A stretch of 64,000 bases of DNA. It comes from Winogradskyella pelagia. GTDB lineage: Bacteria > Bacteroidota > Bacteroidia > Flavobacteriales > Flavobacteriaceae. Location of the stretch: NCBI RefSeq assembly GCF_017581965.1, contig NZ_JAGEVF010000008.1, positions 1 through 64,000 on the forward strand. Reading direction: 5' to 3'. The position numbers and the translations under genes were made by a program. The notes under the pieces are model-generated. The model was given only the letters and a program-made list of their open reading frames with translations. It made no database searches and was not told the origin of the DNA. Shown here piece after piece: positions 36,369-44,879 of the stretch. Within the stretch, counting starts at the first letter, position 1. The number at the start of each line of letters is the position of its first letter.

Positions 36369-38030
36369 CTAGTAAGCATCCATATGCACTTTGGCTACAG
36401 CTCTTCCCGATGGGTCATTCATGTTTTTAAATGCCTCATCCCATTCCAATGCTATTTTTGTACTACATGCCACACTTGGTTCCTGTGGTACACTTAGAGC
36501 TGCTGCATCACTTGGAAAATGATTTTCAAAGATGGTTCTATAGTAATATTCTTCTTTGTTTTGTGGCGTCTGTATTGGGAATCTAAAATGCGCATTAGCT
36601 ATTTGCTCATCTGTAATTTCTTTTTCAACAATGGCTTTTAAGGAATCAATCCAGCTATACCCAACGCCGTCACTAAATTGTTCTTTTTGGCGCCAAGCAA
36701 CACTTTCTGGTAGCATATCTTCAAAAGCTTTTCGGATTACCCACTTCTCCATACGCTCAACATTTATCATTTTATCATTAGGATTTAAACGCATGGCCAC
36801 ATCCATAAACTCTTTATCCAAAAAAGGTACGCGACCTTCAATACCCCAAGCTGCTAGACTTTTATTGGCTCTTAAACAATCATACATATGAAGCTTGCTC
36901 AGTTTCCGAACTGTTTCTTCATGGAACTCTTTGGCATTTGGAGCTTTATGAAAGTATAAATAGCCACCAAACAACTCATCAGCTCCTTCACCAGATAGCA
37001 CCATTTTAATTCCCATAGACTTAATAACCCTAGCCATTAAATACATAGGTGTACTAGCTCTTATAGTAGTAATATCATATGTTTCTAATTGATAAATTAC
37101 ATCTTTAATAGCATCTAAACCTTCTTGGATAGTAAACTTAATTTCATGGTGAACAGTGCCAATATGATCCGCCACTTTTTTAGCAGCAGCCAAATCCGGT
37201 GAACCTTCTAGACCTACCGAAAATGAATGTAACTGCGGCCACCATGCCTTTTCTTTATCATCTGCTTCTATACGACGCTCCGAATATTTTTTAGCTATAG
37301 CTGATGTTACGGATGAATCTAGACCTCCCGAAAGGAGCACACCGTAAGGCACATCACTCATCAATTGCCTGTGCACTGCATCTTCTAAAGCCTGTCTTAA
37401 TTGCCCAATACTTGTTGCATTATCTTTTACTTTGTCATAATCTTCCCAGTCGCGCTTATACCATTGTACCAATTGGCCATCTATACTGCTTAAATAATGA
37501 CCAGGCGGAAACAATTCAATCTTGCTACAAATACCTTCCAAAGCTTTTAGTTCGGAAGCCACATAAAATGTCCCATGCTTATCCCAACCCATATATAATG
37601 GAATAATACCCATGTGATCACGGGCAATGAAATAAGAATTGTTTTGCACATCATATAATGCAAAGCCAAAAATACCATTCATGTCGTCAATAAAATCTGG
37701 ACCTTTGTCCTTGTAAAGTGCCAAAATAACTTCGCAATCACTTTGGGTTTGAAATTGATACTCTGGAAACTGCTCTCTAAGCTCTCTGTGATTATAAATC
37801 TCACCATTAGCAGCTAATACTAAACTCTTATCAGCACTAAATAAAGGTTGTTTACCAGAAGTTGGGTCAACTATAGCTAAACGCTCATGAGCTAAAACAG
37901 CCTTTTCACCACTGTAGATTCCGCTCCAATCCGGACCGCGATGTCTAATGGTTTTAGCCATTTCTAAAACCTGAGGTCTTAAAACTTCTGAAGACTGTTT
38001 TATATCGAAGGCACATACAATTCCACACAT
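36369..38030 (-). CDS. asnB: Asparagine synthetase B (glutamine-hydrolysing)
   Basis: Converts aspartate, ATP and glutamine to asparagine in the cytoplasm. The 553-residue chain has the class II glutaminase start MCGIVCAFDI (Cys2 nucleophile after Met removal), RHRGPDWSGIY and the oxyanion and binding segment AANGEIYNHREL. The synthetase domain has the pyrophosphate loop LLSGGLDSSVTSAIA (about residues 234-248) and VLSGEGADELFGGYLYFHKA (about 344-363). The length matches E. coli AsnB. An AATATTTG -7-like element lies at 38066-38059. Confidence 0.97.
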   Translation of the reverse strand: MCGIVCAFDIKQSSEVLRPQVLEMAKTIRHRGPDWSGIYSGEKAVLAHERLAIVDPTSGKQPLFSADKSLVLAANGEIYNHRELREQFPEYQFQTQSDCEVILALYKDKGPDFIDDMNGIFGFALYDVQNNSYFIARDHMGIIPLYMGWDKHGTFYVASELKALEGICSKIELFPPGHYLSSIDGQLVQWYKRDWEDYDKVKDNATSIGQLRQALEDAVHRQLMSDVPYGVLLSGGLDSSVTSAIAKKYSERRIEADDKEKAWWPQLHSFSVGLEGSPDLAAAKKVADHIGTVHHEIKFTIQEGLDAIKDVIYQLETYDITTIRASTPMYLMARVIKSMGIKMVLSGEGADELFGGYLYFHKAPNAKEFHEETVRKLSKLHMYDCLRANKSLAAWGIEGRVPFLDKEFMDVAMRLNPNDKMINVERMEKWVIRKAFEDMLPESVAWRQKEQFSDGVGYSWIDSLKAIVEKEITDEQIANAHFRFPIQTPQNKEEYYYRTIFENHFPSDAAALSVPQEPSVACSTKIALEWDEAFKNMNDPSGRAVAKVHMDAY

Positions 38031-38366
38031 AATCTTATCATTTAATTCTACTTTACTACAAATATTTAATATTTATTTTATTTCTAAAACTAATAAGGAT
38101 TTATTGGTTAATTATTATAACTCTTAATCTATTATATGTAGTAGATTGAAAGTTACAGGGTACATATTTTATGCTTATTTTTACAATATGAAACATGGTT
38201 GAATACGTGCTCTTTAAGAAATTAGTCGTAAACCTGAAAAAACTAGGTCATTAGAAGTTTTAAGACCTCAGCTTTTTGTAATGACAAGACCCTACATGCG
38301 ACAAAGTAGAAGTTACAGTAAACTTAATTCTATAAAAATAAACCAAAATAACTAAAATAAAATCCA
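38031..38366. other. Intergenic region between divergent asnB and DUF2911 genes
   Basis: A 336-bp AT-rich divergent region. It holds a weak asnB -7 candidate (38059-38066) and a short interrupted inverted repeat AGGTC/GACCT near 38246-38270. No RNA gene or credible open reading frame was recognised. It probably contains the promoters and upstream regions of both flanking genes. Confidence 0.5.
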
Positions 38367-38912
38367 ATGAAAACAAACAAATTTTTAACCTCAATTACCA
38401 TTGCCCTAATTTTCTCAGTATCATTAAATGTCAATGCTCAAGATTTTAGTGGTTTAGACAAAAGCCCAATGGATGTGGCCTCTTTTCCAAGTTCTTACAA
38501 GGTTTCGGACAAACTCATAAAAATCGCCTACAGCCGTCCACAACTCAAAGGACGCTCTATGGAAGAGTTAGCACCTGCAGGAAAAGTTTGGCGCACTGGA
38601 GCAAACGAAGCAGCCGAACTTACACTTTATACAGACATGATGCTAGGAGGTACCAAAGTAGAAGCTGGCACATATACTTTTTATGTAATTCCTGGAGAAA
38701 AAGAATGGACGGCTATTATAAATACCGATCTCAATGTTTGGGGAAGTTATTTCTACAAACAAGAAAATGATGTTGCACGATTAGCAGTACCTGTATCTGA
38801 AGGGAAAGAATCTCTTGAAGCGTTTTCTATTGCATTTGAAGAATCAAAAGATGGTGTTCATATGCATTTAGGTTGGGGCAATATGCGTATTGCTGTTCCC
38901 TTTACTAAATAA
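38367..38912 (+). CDS. DUF2911 family secreted protein
   Basis: A 181-residue protein with a signal peptide (ending LNVNAQ) and the DUF2911 core: IAYSRPQLKGRSMEEL, VWRTGANEAAELT, VEAGTYTFYVIPGE, WTAIINTDLNVWGSY. The family is common in Bacteroidota and has no known biochemical role. It is a single-gene unit between a divergent asnB and a strong terminator. Confidence 0.92.
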   Translation: MKTNKFLTSITIALIFSVSLNVNAQDFSGLDKSPMDVASFPSSYKVSDKLIKIAYSRPQLKGRSMEELAPAGKVWRTGANEAAELTLYTDMMLGGTKVEAGTYTFYVIPGEKEWTAIINTDLNVWGSYFYKQENDVARLAVPVSEGKESLEAFSIAFEESKDGVHMHLGWGNMRIAVPFTK

Positions 38913-38935
38913 GAGTAATACTTACGTATAAAATT

Positions 38936-38970
38936 AAAGTCTCAATGGTCAATCATATCATTGAGACTTT
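38936..38970. terminator. Bidirectional terminator between DUF2911 and HNH-like genes
   Basis: AAAGTCTCAATG (38936-38947) and CATTGAGACTTT (38959-38970) form a perfect 12-bp stem. Seven or more T follow on the plus strand and an A/T-rich tract on the minus strand. Confidence 0.88.
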
Positions 38971-38993
38971 TTTTGTTTATGACCTATTTTGTT

Positions 38994-39560
38994 TTAGAGC
39001 GATGGTACGTCTCCCCAATTCTCGCCAGTTTTGATGCGTTGAAGTTGCATAGTTGAAACACCAAATCGTTTGGCGATTATCTTAAGTCTTGTCCTTCGAT
39101 TGGGGTCATTAATCATTTTCTTTATAAGGCGTACGTTATTTTCAGAAAGCTTGGCATAAGTCCGTTTTTGGTTTTTCTTTGCTTTGATAAAAACCGGATT
39201 TTTCCATTGGTGCAACTCCTTTTCTCGCTTAGTAGCCCATTTTAAATTAGAGACTTCATTATTGAGTTTATCATAATCTAAATGGATAACGAATACACCA
39301 TCACCTTGTTCTAAAAAATGCTGCGCCACCACCTTGTGCAAATAAAAAGTCTTAAATTTTTTCTTTTCGGTCTTTTTTACCCTAAAATAAGGGTAACCGT
39401 TCATAATGTAAGGTTTAAAAAGAAATGGTGTACCTTCTTTAATACGTATTAAACGTCCATAATTTGAAACCTGATAGTTTTCATCGGGATTAATCGTAGT
39501 ATCAAACTTAACAGGTTTCCAGATTTCTTGTCTTAAATCTTGAATACCTTCAAATGTCAT
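38994..39560 (-). CDS. NUMOD4/HNH-type DNA-binding protein
   Basis: A 188-residue protein. The N-terminus has a NUMOD4-like motif (EIWKPV and NYQVSNYGRLIRIK, about residues 12-42). An HNH-type segment, FVIHLDYDKLNNEVSNLKWA (about 90-109), keeps the central His and the paired Asn expected of homing-type nucleases. The C-terminus (KLSENNVRLIKKMINDP and IIAKRFGVSTMQLQRIKTG) resembles a helix-turn-helix of phage or intron-endonuclease type. It lies 2 nt after queE in the same transcript. It may be a domesticated homing-endonuclease-like protein; a nuclease or regulator role cannot be decided from sequence. Confidence 0.78.
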   Translation of the reverse strand: MTFEGIQDLRQEIWKPVKFDTTINPDENYQVSNYGRLIRIKEGTPFLFKPYIMNGYPYFRVKKTEKKKFKTFYLHKVVAQHFLEQGDGVFVIHLDYDKLNNEVSNLKWATKREKELHQWKNPVFIKAKKNQKRTYAKLSENNVRLIKKMINDPNRRTRLKIIAKRFGVSTMQLQRIKTGENWGDVPSL

Positions 39561-39562
39561 AA

Positions 39563-40195
39563 TTAAGGGATATTTAAATATTTATGTGTTTGAAGAGACA
39601 CTTTCCATTTAGGATTTGCCATAACGTAGTCAACAATTTTTGGCATCATCTTGTCTCTCTTACTCCACTCTGGCTGAAGATACAAAATACAATTGGCATT
39701 AACCTTCATAGCTTGATCTTCGGCAAACTTAAAGTCGTCATTATTATAAATTATACACTTTAATTCATCTGCCTGAGCATATATTTCTTCAGTTGGTCCT
39801 TTCATTTTCTTTGGAGATAGGCAGATCCAATCCCAGGTACCTGTTAGCTTATAGGCTCCAGACGTTTCAATATGCGTTTGAACGCCTTTGGCCTTGAGCT
39901 GCTCTGTTAATGGACCCATATCCCAAGTGAGAGGCTCTCCACCAGTGACCACAATAGTATCGCTGTAATTAATGGCATTTTTTACAATTTTAGACGTTTC
40001 TGTAGGTGGATGTAACTCAGCCAACCAACTTTCTTTAACATCGCACCAATGACATCCTACATCACAGCCACCTATTCTAACGAAATATGCTGCCGTTCCT
40101 TTATGATAGCCTTCTCCCTGTATGGTATAAAACTCCTCCATAAGTGGTAGAAGCAAACCTTTATCAATAAGCTCTTGTTGTTCTCTTCGCGTCAT
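39563..40195 (-). CDS. queE: 7-carboxy-7-deazaguanine synthase (radical SAM)
   Basis: Radical SAM enzyme converting CPH4 to CDG in the queuosine/7-deazaguanine pathway. The 210-residue chain starts MTRREQQEL. It has FYTIQGEGYHKGTAAYFVR and the QueE-type cluster motif CDVGCHWCD (Cys-x3-Cys-x2-Cys, about residues 47-54), followed by the TGGEPL SAM-binding motif. The start at 40195 is chosen because the frame further upstream opens with TTG at 40204, inside the -7 promoter element. No other queuosine genes are seen nearby. Only the HNH-like gene shares its transcript. Confidence 0.94.
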   Translation of the reverse strand: MTRREQQELIDKGLLLPLMEEFYTIQGEGYHKGTAAYFVRIGGCDVGCHWCDVKESWLAELHPPTETSKIVKNAINYSDTIVVTGGEPLTWDMGPLTEQLKAKGVQTHIETSGAYKLTGTWDWICLSPKKMKGPTEEIYAQADELKCIIYNNDDFKFAEDQAMKVNANCILYLQPEWSKRDKMMPKIVDYVMANPKWKVSLQTHKYLNIP

Positions 40196-40201
40196 AAGGC
40201 G

Positions 40202-40209
40202 CAAAGATA
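40202..40209 (-). promoter_or_regulatory. queE -7 element (TATCTTTG), leaderless
   Basis: A perfect TAnnTTTG match on the minus strand whose final G lies 6 nt before the queE ATG. The predicted start is at or next to the A of the start codon. Confidence 0.5.
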
Positions 40210-40277
40210 TTCAAAACAAACTAGTATTTAGTGTGAGTTTAGACGAAACCAAAATTGTTTCTGGAATCAATGGCTTC

Positions 40278-40724
40278 TTATTTGACTGCTATTACATCAA
40301 TTTCAATATTCGCACCTCCAGCTAATTCAGCAGCGGCAAAAGTTGTCCGTGCGGGCTTATTTGTAAAATAGCGTGTATAAACCGAATTGAAAGCTTTGAA
40401 ATCCTCGATATCTTTTAAAATCACCGTGCATTTTACCACATGGTCCAAATCCAAGTCGTGATGTTTTAAAACAGCCTCTATATTTTTAATCACTTGCTCA
40501 GTTTCAGCTTCAATTCCGCCAGTGACCAATTTTCCTATTTTATGATTTTTTCCTATTTGGCCTGTTAAGTATAAAAGATCATTGGTTTCAACGGCATCGC
40601 TAAATGGAACATTTGCACGAGTTGGCTCGTGGGATTTGTGGAATATGATCTCATTACTTTTGTTTTTACATGTGCTTAAGAAAAGTATGAAAAAAAGGGC
40701 TGTGATATATTGGCTAGACTTCAT
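40278..40724 (-). CDS. RidA family protein with lipoprotein signal
   Basis: A 148-residue protein whose residues about 35-148 are a RidA/YjgF/UK114 domain: VETNDLLYLTGQIG, ETEQVIKNIEAVL, VVKCTVILKDIEDFKAFN, and KPARTTFAAAELAGGANIEIDVIAV, which contains the conserved active-site Arg. RidA hydrolyses reactive enamine/imine intermediates in the cytosol. Here the N-terminus is a lipoprotein signal (FFILFLSTC, Cys19), implying an envelope location. The gene is divergent from the DUF853 ATPase gene, with about 58 bp between them. Confidence 0.9.
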   Translation of the reverse strand: MKSSQYITALFFILFLSTCKNKSNEIIFHKSHEPTRANVPFSDAVETNDLLYLTGQIGKNHKIGKLVTGGIEAETEQVIKNIEAVLKHHDLDLDHVVKCTVILKDIEDFKAFNSVYTRYFTNKPARTTFAAAELAGGANIEIDVIAVK

Positions 40725-40782
40725 TGACTTTGGTTTTAATCTTGACTAAAATTACAGTATTTTTATACAAATTTTTGGACAA

Positions 40783-42321
40783 ATGGATAATAAAGATGCT
40801 TTTATTAAACATATAAAAGACGGCAATACATTTAAAGGAGATTATATAACCCTTGGTTCTGCAATGCTTAATGGCGAGACGATGACCAATGCCTATGTAA
40901 ATGTCCCTCTTAAAACTATGAACAGACATGGTTTAATTGCTGGAGCTACAGGAACAGGAAAGACCAAAACCTTGCAAGTATTAGCAGAAAACCTTTCTGA
41001 AAAAGGGGTGCCTGTATTACTTATGGACATTAAAGGTGATTTAAGTGGACTTGCGAAACCAAGCCCTGGCCATCCTAAAATTGATGAACGTCATGAAAAA
41101 ATCGGATTACCATTTGACCCAAAATCCTTCCCTGTTGAAATTCTAACTCTTTCGGAACAAGATGGCGTAAGACTTAGGGCGACTATTAGTGAGTTTGGTC
41201 CCGTATTAATATCTCGGATTCTAGATGTTACTGAAACTCAAGCCGGGATTATATCGGTTATTTTTAAATATTGCGACGACCATAAACTTCCTCTTCTAGA
41301 TTTAAAGGATTTCAAGAAAATACTTCAATATGCAACTGGTGACGGCAAAAAAGAATTTCAAGAAGCCTATGGGCGCATCTCTACTGCATCTACAGGAGCA
41401 ATTTTGAGAAAGATTATTGAAATAGAACAGCAAGGAGGAGATTTATTTTTTGGTGAAACGTCATTTGATACTCAAGATTTACTTAGGATTGACGAAAACG
41501 GCAGAGGTTATATTAACATTATCAGACTTACTGATATCCAAGACCGACCGAAATTGTTTTCAACTTTTATGCTGAGTTTATTGGCAGAAATCTATTCTAC
41601 TTTCCCAGAGCAAGGTGATAGCGGAAGACCTGAGCTTGTGATGTTTATTGATGAAGCGCACCTTATTTTTAATGAAGCTTCAGGCGCTCTACTCAATCAG
41701 ATTGAAAGTATCGTTAAGCTCATAAGGAGTAAAGGTGTTGGCTTATATTTTGTAACCCAGAATCCTACTGACGTACCTGAAGAGGTATTAGGCCAACTAG
41801 GCTTAAAAGTACAACACGCTTTACGGGCTTTCACGGCTAAGGACAGAAAAGCCATTAAACTCACAGCTGAGAATTATCCTGACACAGATTACTACGATAC
41901 TGCAGAAGTATTAACATCACTTGGTATTGGAGAAGCTTTAGTTTCTGCACTAAATGAAAAAGGAAAACCTACACCATTGGCAGCAACTATGATGCGTGCT
42001 CCAATGAGTCGTATGGATATTTTGTCAGCTTCTGAACTTTCTAGATTGTTAGCACAATCTGAACTTACCAAAAAATACAACCAAGAAATTGATAGGGAAA
42101 GTGCATATGAGATGCTGAATAAAAAAATAAAGCAAGCTGAGGCAGAAGAGGCTAAACAAAAAGCTGAAGAAGAAAAAGAAGCACTCAAAAGAGCTGAAAG
42201 TAAAAAAAGAAGTAACACAACAAAACGCAAAAGCACAAGACAAAACCCTATAGTTAAAGTACTGTCTAGCCCAACCGTAATAAGGAGTGTTTTAGGAATC
42301 CTTACAAAAATGCTTAAATAA
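40783..42321 (+). CDS. DUF853 / HerA-like ATPase
   Basis: A 512-residue P-loop ATPase of the HerA/FtsK-related DUF853 family. Walker A is GATGTGKT (about residues 53-60). The Walker B-type segment is LVMFIDEAHLIF (about 285-296). Other signature stretches are LLMDIKGDLSGLA and GVGLYFVTQNPTDVP (about 320-334). The C-terminal 60 residues are a charged, low-complexity tail (EEAKQKAEEEKEALKRAES and a Lys/Arg stretch). HerA-type enzymes act in DNA handling with NurA nucleases. No NurA gene is adjacent, and the role of DUF853 is unknown. A lipoprotein gene follows 17 nt downstream. Confidence 0.92.
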   Translation: MDNKDAFIKHIKDGNTFKGDYITLGSAMLNGETMTNAYVNVPLKTMNRHGLIAGATGTGKTKTLQVLAENLSEKGVPVLLMDIKGDLSGLAKPSPGHPKIDERHEKIGLPFDPKSFPVEILTLSEQDGVRLRATISEFGPVLISRILDVTETQAGIISVIFKYCDDHKLPLLDLKDFKKILQYATGDGKKEFQEAYGRISTASTGAILRKIIEIEQQGGDLFFGETSFDTQDLLRIDENGRGYINIIRLTDIQDRPKLFSTFMLSLLAEIYSTFPEQGDSGRPELVMFIDEAHLIFNEASGALLNQIESIVKLIRSKGVGLYFVTQNPTDVPEEVLGQLGLKVQHALRAFTAKDRKAIKLTAENYPDTDYYDTAEVLTSLGIGEALVSALNEKGKPTPLAATMMRAPMSRMDILSASELSRLLAQSELTKKYNQEIDRESAYEMLNKKIKQAEAEEAKQKAEEEKEALKRAESKKRSNTTKRKSTRQNPIVKVLSSPTVIRSVLGILTKMLK

Positions 42322-42338
42322 ATCAAGCTCAAAAATCT

Positions 42339-42896
42339 ATGAAAAATTTTATTATCGTTGTACTACTATGTACAGTATTCCTCACGAGTTGTGGCAAAGA
42401 AAGCGCCCCAGACCCGTTCTTAATTAAAAAAAACCATATTGGTTTGCTCACAGACAGCACAACCGTTAAACATTTAGATGCTGTTTTCGCTAATGATTCA
42501 GTGGTTCGCTTTGTCGCAGGGGATGAATTTGCGGGCTCCGTTAATATTATAGAGGTTTATGAAAAGGGTGGCAAAAAGCTATTGGATTTATCACCCAGAG
42601 AAGCCTTGGATTCTACAGCAGTTATCTCGACGGTCCGTATTATTGACGAACGTTATAAAACCGAAAAAGACATCTCTGTATTAAGTACTTTTGGTGAACT
42701 TCAAAAGGCATATAAAATTTCTAAAATTGACAATTTAATCAATTCTATCGTTGTTTCTGTCAATGAAATTAACGCAGCCTTTACTATAGATAAAAAAGAA
42801 CTACCTGCCAGTTTACGTTTTGACATGAGCCTAAGTATAGACCCTATTCAAATACCTGAAAAAGCAAAAATTAAATATTTTATGCTCCATTGGTAG
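42339..42896 (+). CDS. Hypothetical lipoprotein
   Basis: A 185-residue predicted lipoprotein (VFLTSC, Cys18) with no family I recognise. After the lipobox come alternating strands such as VKHLDAVFANDSVVRF and GSVNIIEVYEKGGKKLLDL, and a short insertion RIIDERYKTEKDISVLST. It is in an apparent operon running from the DUF853 gene (17 nt before) to the cupin gene (24 nt after). Confidence 0.8.
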   Translation: MKNFIIVVLLCTVFLTSCGKESAPDPFLIKKNHIGLLTDSTTVKHLDAVFANDSVVRFVAGDEFAGSVNIIEVYEKGGKKLLDLSPREALDSTAVISTVRIIDERYKTEKDISVLSTFGELQKAYKISKIDNLINSIVVSVNEINAAFTIDKKELPASLRFDMSLSIDPIQIPEKAKIKYFMLHW

Positions 42897-42920
42897 GTTA
42901 CAACAATCCAAGTATTAAAA

Positions 42921-43295
42921 ATGAATACATCAAAAAACTACAGAATACAAAAATCACCATTTGTTGTTCCAACAGATGACGGAAAAACTATTAAAGAACA
43001 TTTTGGATTAGCTTCAGACGGTAACTCAGATATTAGTATAGCTCACATGGTAGCTCCACCTGGATGGAGCGAACCTTTTCAAACCCCAAAATTCGATGAA
43101 TATACTTTTATTATAAAAGGCAAAAAACAATTTATTATTGACGGCGAAACTATTGTTCTAGAAGCCGGCCAATCCATTAAAATTGAAAAGCATACACGTA
43201 TACAATATTCTAACCCTTTTACCGAGCCTTGTGAGTATATTGCTATCTGTACTCCTGCATTTTCAATAGATGCTGTAAACAGAGAAGACCAATAA
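42921..43295 (+). CDS. Cupin domain protein
   Basis: A 124-residue single-cupin protein. Cupin motif 1 is degenerate (PFQTPKFDEYTFIIKGKKQF keeps the Glu-x5-Gly pattern). Motif 2 lies in the stretch ending IQYSNPFTEPCEYIAIC. One to two of the usual metal His ligands are replaced, so the metal site may be altered. It is co-directional, 1 nt before the following hydrolase gene. The substrate is unknown. Confidence 0.88.
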   Translation: MNTSKNYRIQKSPFVVPTDDGKTIKEHFGLASDGNSDISIAHMVAPPGWSEPFQTPKFDEYTFIIKGKKQFIIDGETIVLEAGQSIKIEKHTRIQYSNPFTEPCEYIAICTPAFSIDAVNREDQ

Positions 43296-43296
43296 C

Positions 43297-44124
43297 ATGA
43301 GCCGCTTTGTAATCAAAACTATAGGTAGTGCCCTTAATGCTACCAGTTTTATTTCCTCAAAATATGCTAGTAATAAAGCTTTAAATCTTTTTGCTTCACC
43401 ACGTAAAGGGAGGTATACAGAGACTCAACGGAAGATTATAAGTTCAGCAATTTATGAAGAGCTTAGCTACGATAATTTAAATATCGCTACATACCGATGG
43501 CATGGTAACAAAAAAACCGTACTATTAGCACACGGCTGGGAAAGTAATGCCTCACGATGGGATTATCTTCTTAAGGTATTTAGGGACAATGATTACGATG
43601 TTATTGCTCTAGATGCTCCTGCTCATGGACGGTCGGACGGAAATCAGTTTAACGCTATACTCTATTCTGAATTTATTAATGTAGCTGTAAGACGGTTCAG
43701 TCCCGAGGTGGTTGTGGGCCATTCTGTTGGTGGTATGGCTAGTGTATTTTGCAAAAACAATCACAAAGTTCCTTCGATACAAAAGCTAATCCTTTTAGGA
43801 GCTCCTGCGCATTTCACGGGTGTGTTCTCGAGATATAAAAGTATGATGGGTTATAACAGAAAAATATCTGAAGGCCTAGATCGTATCGTTCTAGAGCGCT
43901 TTGGGAAATCTGTTGACTACTTTTCAGCTGCTAACTTTACAGCTAATTTTGACATTAAGGGTTTGATTGTTCACGATAAGAAAGATAGAATCATTCCATA
44001 TGAGGACGCTTTACTTTTTGCCAATAGATTTAAATTTGCAGAATTAATTACTACTTCTGGATTTGGCCATAGTTTAAAAGACCATTCGATTACTCCAAAA
44101 CTATTAAATTTTATAAATGAATAA
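43297..44124 (+). CDS. Alpha/beta hydrolase
   Basis: A 275-residue alpha/beta-hydrolase fold enzyme. The oxyanion region is LLAHGWESNASRWD (about residues 84-97). The nucleophile elbow is GHSVGG with Ser (about 147). The likely acid is in IVHDKKDRIIP, and the catalytic His is in GFGHSLKD near the C-terminus. No signal peptide is present. Its end overlaps the next gene by 8 nt. The substrate cannot be told from sequence. Confidence 0.92.
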   Translation: MSRFVIKTIGSALNATSFISSKYASNKALNLFASPRKGRYTETQRKIISSAIYEELSYDNLNIATYRWHGNKKTVLLAHGWESNASRWDYLLKVFRDNDYDVIALDAPAHGRSDGNQFNAILYSEFINVAVRRFSPEVVVGHSVGGMASVFCKNNHKVPSIQKLILLGAPAHFTGVFSRYKSMMGYNRKISEGLDRIVLERFGKSVDYFSAANFTANFDIKGLIVHDKKDRIIPYEDALLFANRFKFAELITTSGFGHSLKDHSITPKLLNFINE

Positions 44125-44842
44125 GTCTAAGGTCATAGGTCTACTGCTCGTTGGCTTGGGTTTGGCTTGGTCTTGCAATGACGCAGCAAAAATTAAGTCT
44201 AAGCCCCTTAACAAAGTTTATGTGGTTGGTGCTATGAAAGATGCTATGTGGAAAGGTGAACTATATCCAAAAGTATTATTAGATACCATTGACAATAAAG
44301 AAGGTCTTTATGGCATAGGACCCAAAAGTTATATGCGAGGTGAACTAATGATAATAAATGGAAAAACCTACCAATCCATTATCGACGATAAAAATAATTT
44401 GAGAGTTGAAGAACAATACGGTTTAAGCGCGCCCTTTTTTGTTTATGCCAACGCTTCCGTCTGGGATACCTTAGTATTACCTAAAACGGTTAAAACCATC
44501 AAGTCTATTGAACACTTCATAGCGACAAAACATCATGATTCTTTTCCTATAGTCTTTAAATTACTGGGGAAAATTGCTAAAGCAGAAATTCACGTACAAA
44601 ATCTACCTGAAGGAACAAATGTAAGTTCTCCAAAGGAAGCACATGTAGGTCAGAGGCAATTTCTTATTGAAAACCAAGAGGTGGTAGTTATTGGGTTTTA
44701 TTCAAAGACGCATCAAGGGATTTTTACCCACCATGATGCATATTCGCACATGCACTTAATAACAAAAGACACAAAATACATGGGGCACTTAGACGATATA
44801 ACCATCGACCAAATGAATTTACTTCTTCCCAAATTAGATTAG
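44117..44842 (+). CDS. Acetolactate decarboxylase-like lipoprotein
   Basis: A 241-residue protein with a lipoprotein-type signal (LGLAWSC, Cys about 20), then an acetolactate decarboxylase (BudA) fold region. GELMIINGKTYQS matches the conserved GEL(I/M)xxDG region. GIFTHHDAYSHMHLITKD and YMGHLDD supply the His-x-His-x10-His metal site. The enzyme normally decarboxylates 2-acetolactate to acetoin in the cytoplasm. Here the lipid anchor implies an envelope location. The usual Arg-x4-Gln region reads HVQNLPEG, and the C-terminus stops soon after the HLDD segment, so the canonical catalytic Arg and late Glu may be absent. It overlaps the hydrolase gene by 8 nt. Confidence 0.82.
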   Translation: MNKSKVIGLLLVGLGLAWSCNDAAKIKSKPLNKVYVVGAMKDAMWKGELYPKVLLDTIDNKEGLYGIGPKSYMRGELMIINGKTYQSIIDDKNNLRVEEQYGLSAPFFVYANASVWDTLVLPKTVKTIKSIEHFIATKHHDSFPIVFKLLGKIAKAEIHVQNLPEGTNVSSPKEAHVGQRQFLIENQEVVVIGFYSKTHQGIFTHHDAYSHMHLITKDTKYMGHLDDITIDQMNLLLPKLD

Positions 44843-44879
44843 CCATGAAAATACCAATGCAATATCCTATTTTTGCATT

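Noticed and set aside
38195..38254. A 19-residue frame MVEYVLFKKLVVNLKK... in the asnB-DUF2911 gap
   Set aside because: Too short, with no clear promoter or conservation evidence. Possible but unsupported.
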